Below, piece by piece: positions 51,850 through 55,211 of a DNA stretch of 55,211 bases. Under the pieces are notes generated by a model that ran no database searches, was not told the origin of the DNA, and saw only the letters and a list, made by a program, of their open reading frames with translations. The stretch comes from Deltaproteobacteria bacterium. GTDB lineage: Bacteria > Myxococcota_C > UBA6777. The position numbers were made by a program, and so were the translations under genes. Every line of letters starts with the position of its first letter. The stretch's first letter is position 1. The stretch lies in assembly GCA_002731275.1 (NCBI GenBank), contig PCBK01000072.1, forward strand, positions 1-55,211. The letters run 5' to 3'.

Positions 51850-53361
51850 TCAAGGCGCGTAACGTTCGGCCATACGTAAGGCCGCTCGTCGTGAAAATCC
51901 CATGATGGTCTCTTGTGGGTTGTTGACACTGCCGGTCGGGAAGATGCTCGAATCACACACATAAAGATCTCTCACTTCGTGTGTCTCGCACCAACTATCG
52001 ACAACAGAGTTCCTGGCTCTCCCGCCCATTCGACAGGTACCAAAGACGTGGTTCCCAACGTACTCAAAGCTGTTGGCTTTAAAGCGCTTTTTGAGAAAAA
52101 TTTCGCTCTCTTCGGGCCGCTTCATCACCCACGGCGCGCCATAACAGCCGGGATACACCTCTTTTGCGCCCGCAGCGAACAAAGCATCGACGCAAGCCTT
52201 TAGACCCATCGCAGTTTCATCAACGTCTTCTTGCTTGACATGCAGATACAAAAATGGTGCGCCCTTGCGTGTCTCACTCACCCATCCAGTCGAACATCCC
52301 TTTGGCTTCGTCGCGATCGAGGTGCAGTTCTTGTACTTTTTCAGGCGGGAGATAAACTCGTGACCGATCCCAGGCAACCGGGATGAGAAGACAGGTGGAG
52401 GCGCCCAGATCGTCTCAAGAACCAAACCGCGGCGAAAGAAGGCGTTGCTCCCCCAACCTTGGGTCGCACCATACCAACCACTGACCTCTTCATCGAACAA
52501 GGCCAACGCCGCGACGCCAATGTGCATACGCAAGTTTTTGCCGACCCAGCCGTTTCCTTTAACACCTGAACGACGTAACAAGAGCGGACTCCAGATCACT
52601 CCAGCTGACATGACAACAGCTTTTGCGTAAATCGTGATCGTTGCGCGTTTTTTGCGCGTCTCAGGATCCAGGACGTCAGCCACAACGCCACGAGCCTGCT
52701 TACCGTCGATCAACACGTGCTTGACCCGACATAAAGGGTACACATCCGCGCCGTTTTCCGAAGCATCAGGGATATACGTCGCTCCCATCGTACGCTTGGC
52801 TCCAGAAGGACACCCCGTCATACAATCACTCGCCCCTTTACAACCTCTGACCACCCGACGGAGAGGATGGCTCTCCCAACCAAGCTTCTCAAAACCACGC
52901 TTCACAAGCAGGTTTTTGGGTCCTTGTGCGCTCATCTCGGAGTCCAAGGCACCGAGATCCTTTTCGAGATGGCGAAAGTGCCCGTGCATCTCTTCGAGCG
53001 AGATGTCCCGCAGTTCGTAATCTTCGATCCACTCTCGCAAAATATTGTCCGGAAGTGGCTTAAAGATCGCCGAATTGATCTCCGATGTCCCTCCTAACAT
53101 CTCCCCTTGCATAGTGGGCACAAAGACGTTCCCAATGGTCGAACGCATCGAGGCCTCTTGTACGTATTTTGCAAGAAAAGCTCCCGACTCCCGTGTCGAA
53201 CGTTTGTAATCGAAGACAGGTCCAGACTCCATCAGCGCAACATGTACACCGCGCTCAGAGAGTTCCTTCGCGACAGTCGCACCGCCAGGGCCAGAGCCAA
53301 CAATACAAACATCGACATGACGGACCTGATCACCATCAAATTGTTCGGTTTGATGAATCAT
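51850..53361 (-). CDS. GMC-family flavin oxidoreductase
   Basis: A 503-residue FAD enzyme of the glucose-methanol-choline oxidoreductase family. The FAD Rossmann motif is DVCIVGSGPGGATVAKELSERG at about 17-38. The second FAD segment is GEMLGGTSEINSAI. A cysteine-rich segment CKGASDCMTGCPSGAKRT (about 170-190) is common in the cholesterol-oxidase-like and long-chain-alcohol branch. The C-terminal active-site block GNHVFGTCRMG and LYVCDSSIFPTGSVNNPQETIMGFSRRAA is complete. The substrate is unknown. Its partner subunit and a FadR-type regulator lie upstream in the same operon. Confidence 0.88.
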   Translation of the reverse strand: MIHQTEQFDGDQVRHVDVCIVGSGPGGATVAKELSERGVHVALMESGPVFDYKRSTRESGAFLAKYVQEASMRSTIGNVFVPTMQGEMLGGTSEINSAIFKPLPDNILREWIEDYELRDISLEEMHGHFRHLEKDLGALDSEMSAQGPKNLLVKRGFEKLGWESHPLRRVVRGCKGASDCMTGCPSGAKRTMGATYIPDASENGADVYPLCRVKHVLIDGKQARGVVADVLDPETRKKRATITIYAKAVVMSAGVIWSPLLLRRSGVKGNGWVGKNLRMHIGVAALALFDEEVSGWYGATQGWGSNAFFRRGLVLETIWAPPPVFSSRLPGIGHEFISRLKKYKNCTSIATKPKGCSTGWVSETRKGAPFLYLHVKQEDVDETAMGLKACVDALFAAGAKEVYPGCYGAPWVMKRPEESEIFLKKRFKANSFEYVGNHVFGTCRMGGRARNSVVDSWCETHEVRDLYVCDSSIFPTGSVNNPQETIMGFSRRAALRMAERYAP

Positions 53362-53422
53362 TCATACACCTCATTTTGTGTGCTTCAATGTGTCTTCTTT
53401 GTGTGGACACATCGCCCCTTAT

Positions 53423-54085
53423 CTAGGAGAGTGTGGACGTTGCAGTGCCTGATGTCGCCTCTGGCGCAGAGAGCAAAGACTCAGAGAGCTCGACTTCCTC
53501 GTTCTTCTCGTCAAGAGTCTCCTCTTGTTCGAGTTCTTTCGCGATGGTGTTTTGCAACTCTTGTGAGATGCGCTCAATGATTTCGATATCACGGGGGTCA
53601 GAGGGGTATGCATAGTTCTTGAAGTACCCCATCTCCTGTAACACTCGCTCATCTGCCATGTAACCAAAGGACATAAACATCCGTAGCGCAACGTTGAGCA
53701 TACGAATGGGGTACAAGCGCGAATCATGGAGATGTTCGAGTAGATCTGTTTGGTCTTCGAAGGACATCTGCGAAAAGAGCCACCCTTTGCGGTACAAGGT
53801 GGGCAGAGCAAATTCATAGGCGAGGATCAACATGCACAACATGTTGGATTGCTGTGTGGGGATCTTGTAGAAGAAGTCGATCATATACTTGGTCAACTCA
53901 ACATCTTTGGCGGAGTAAGGAATTTCAGCCCCCGCCGGAAACATACACTCTCCAAGCGCGTCGATCCCACGCTCTATCCGTGGACGTAACCAAGGGATAT
54001 CGAGCAGCCGCTCATGCTTGCCCCCTAACAACCCTTCAAACCGCGCTCGTACACCAGACAACAGCCCCTTACGAACCTGTTCCAT
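53423..54085 (-). CDS. Gluconate-2-dehydrogenase-subunit-3-like partner protein
   Basis: A 220-residue, mostly helical protein without a clear signal peptide. It reads like the gluconate 2-dehydrogenase subunit 3 family (ALGECMFPAGAEIPYSAKDVELTKYMIDFFYKIP, MSFEDQTDLLEHLHDSRLYPIRMLNVALRMF, GYMADERVLQEMGYF), small partners of GMC dehydrogenases. The end is acidic. Its start overlaps the regulator gene by 17 bases and the GMC gene follows by 61 bases. This supports a two-subunit enzyme. The family likeness is weak and rests partly on position. Confidence 0.6.
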   Translation of the reverse strand: MEQVRKGLLSGVRARFEGLLGGKHERLLDIPWLRPRIERGIDALGECMFPAGAEIPYSAKDVELTKYMIDFFYKIPTQQSNMLCMLILAYEFALPTLYRKGWLFSQMSFEDQTDLLEHLHDSRLYPIRMLNVALRMFMSFGYMADERVLQEMGYFKNYAYPSDPRDIEIIERISQELQNTIAKELEQEETLDEKNEEVELSESLLSAPEATSGTATSTLS

Positions 54086-54911
54086 GAGAATCTCCTTCGT
54101 TTACTGACATAGATTGCAATGACGCCAAAGCGCCCATCATCTCAGCTGAGGTACCTGAAAAAGCACCACCTTCTAATGTGTGTGAAACCATCGAAATCCA
54201 CGTGTGGAGGCGCTCAGACTCTTCATTGAGATACTCCACCAACAGCGTCTTGGCCTGTGCCGCGTTACGCGCCTCGACCTCCGAATAAATCGACCATAAC
54301 CGCGCAGGATAACCATCTGGAGCCGTCCAAAACATAGAAATCGCAGACGAAAACTGACGGTATACACTCGACAAGGGCTGATACACCGAACGAAAGAGCA
54401 AGCTGTTGGACGCAGCGAGCAAACACTCAAACCAATCGAGATCAGCCAAAAACAAGGCCTCTGTAGAGGAATCTTCGTCGGCGAGAGACTGCAAACGCTG
54501 CAACGCCTCACGCAGCGCTTCGAGCTGTTCATCTGTCATCCTCTGCACTGCAAGCTCCAAGACCTCAGCCAACACGGGTGTTCGAATCGCGAGAAAATCC
54601 TCAATCACACGTACTGTCTCCTCGGAGATCCCTTTCGCCTCAAAAAGATACGGAAGCAAATGAAGTCCAGGATTCGCCCTGTAATCAGCAACTCGCCAGG
54701 GTCTCCCCTGACCGCCTTCAATCAGACCATCGGCCTTCAAAATCTGTAGCGCTTGGCGCAAACTGACCCTATTTGTTTCAAACTGGGAGGACAACGCCTT
54801 CTCCGAGGGCAATCGCTCATTTACACCAAGCTCATCACACAAAATCGCACGACGCAAAATCGCTGCAATCCGCTCCGGAACCGTCTCCGCTCTCTCCAAT
54901 GGACCAAACAT
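54069..54911 (-). CDS. GntR/FadR-type transcriptional regulator
   Basis: A 280-residue regulator. The winged helix-turn-helix (about 8-75; VPERIAAILRRAILCDELGVNERLPSEKALSSQFETNRVSLRQALQILKADGLI) is of the GntR type. An all-helical FCD-like effector domain (about 85-255) follows. It probably represses this operon and is relieved by a fatty-acid or organic-acid ligand. The ATG at 54911 has AGGAG just upstream; an ATG at 54929 is possible. Two palindromes lie in the 60 bases before it. Confidence 0.88.
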   Translation of the reverse strand: MFGPLERAETVPERIAAILRRAILCDELGVNERLPSEKALSSQFETNRVSLRQALQILKADGLIEGGQGRPWRVADYRANPGLHLLPYLFEAKGISEETVRVIEDFLAIRTPVLAEVLELAVQRMTDEQLEALREALQRLQSLADEDSSTEALFLADLDWFECLLAASNSLLFRSVYQPLSSVYRQFSSAISMFWTAPDGYPARLWSIYSEVEARNAAQAKTLLVEYLNEESERLHTWISMVSHTLEGGAFSGTSAEMMGALASLQSMSVNEGDSHGTGS

Positions 54912-54925
54912 GCTTCTCCTTCCTA

Positions 54926-54965
54926 CCATGTCAACATATCAACATGGCAACTTGTTAAACAAGTT
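54926..54965. promoter_or_regulatory. Palindromic operators for the FadR-type regulator
   Basis: AACTTGTT-A-AACAAGTT (54949-54965) is a perfect 17-base palindrome with the GntR-type core TTGT-TAA-ACAA. A second palindrome CCATGT-N10-ACATGG (54926-54947) lies next to it, directly before the regulator start. Both are placed for autoregulation. Confidence 0.65.
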
Positions 54966-55211
54966 TACATCTCAAAGAAAATCGCGCAAGCTCTTTCTTG
55001 CATTTCGTAAGAGAAAGTAGTCATTTAGGCGATATGTGCGGGGGATACTTGATATTTGATCCAGGGGCAGTTGCACTTGTGTCTTCGCAAAGTGCACCCG
55101 AATGTACGACACAATCCCTCATGGCAATACGGATACTGCAAGCAGTATCCTCCTAACGCTCGACTGCTCGGACAACATATGCGGTTGTCATTTGCTTCAT
55201 TCACTTTGCAA
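54966..55211. other. Intergenic region with hairpins at the window edge
   Basis: No gene is seen. Two strong inverted repeats occur: TGCACTT/AAGTGCA (55072-55078 and 55090-55096, 11-base loop) and GGATACTGC/GCAGTATCC (55131-55150, 2-base centre). Neither is followed by a T run. The region may hold a leader, a small RNA or binding sites for a gene beyond the window. Confidence 0.45.

Noticed and set aside
1-55211. tRNA, rRNA, CRISPR array or prophage
   Set aside because: No T-loop motif, rRNA core sequence, regularly spaced repeats or phage structural genes were seen by eye on either strand.

Overview
The window reads as chromosomal DNA of a delta-proteobacterial, Myxococcota/Bradymonadota-like bacterium with moderate GC. 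Supporting this are a secreted protein ending in a MYXO-CTERM-like tail, a lipoprotein with MopE-type Cys/Asp repeats, three proteins with DUF4388 (PATAN-like) signalling domains, roadblock/LC7 proteins, FHA-TPR proteins, many lipoproteins and a non-flagellar type III secretion (T3SS) locus. The assignment is by gene content only. No rRNA, tRNA, CRISPR array, prophage or intact insertion sequence was seen.

Layout. 1-3.7 kb (minus strand): a MYXO-CTERM protein with a translationally coupled small gene and a duplicated start region, a four-hairpin intergenic array, then asparaginase behind a YbaK-aspartate racemase fusion. 4.2-8.2 kb: a leucine-rich-repeat protein, a PLP-dependent group IV decarboxylase and a REC-DUF4388-TPR protein. 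8.6-11.3 kb: YfgM-like and BamB-like envelope proteins (outer-membrane assembly context) and a JAMM protease. 11.4-13.9 kb: a double-GAF histidine kinase convergent with a lipoprotein ending in a poly-arginine tail.

14-23.9 kb is the most interesting part. It is a T3SS locus with four small export-related genes, a FliA/WhiG-type sigma factor, then sctI (inner rod), sctJ (inner ring lipoprotein), a FliG-like protein in the place where sctK would be expected, sctL, sctN (ATPase), sctO and sctP (FliK-like ruler). Two sigma-28-type promoter matches lie before the candidate filament gene and before sctI, flanking the sigma gene. A sigma-70-like promoter lies before sctL. Flagellum-like regulation and a flagellum-like switch protein in a non-flagellar system suggest an early-branching or hybrid export apparatus. 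SctQ, R, S, T, U, V, C and D are not in the window.

24-32.9 kb: a lipoprotein, a histidine kinase/NtrC-type regulator pair whose Fis-type DNA-binding domain lies in another reading frame, a REC-DUF4388-roadblock-like protein, a 149-bp inverted-repeat element, a roadblock protein, a 19-bp triple repeat, gpmI, a HEAT-repeat protein and xseB. 33-40.4 kb: a large PPC-like repeat lipoprotein and a signalling operon (J-domain protein, DUF4388 protein, REC-kinase, kinase). 40.5-51 kb: mainly envelope proteins (CrtC/AttH-like, MopE-like, VanZ-like, beta-barrel, FHA-TPR, double-C2, FHA tail-anchor, YceI), with a beta-hydroxyacid dehydrogenase and aat. 51.2-54.9 kb: a four-gene minus-strand operon for a GMC oxidoreductase with its FadR-type regulator and a palindromic operator. 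All functional calls come from motif recognition by eye, without database searches.
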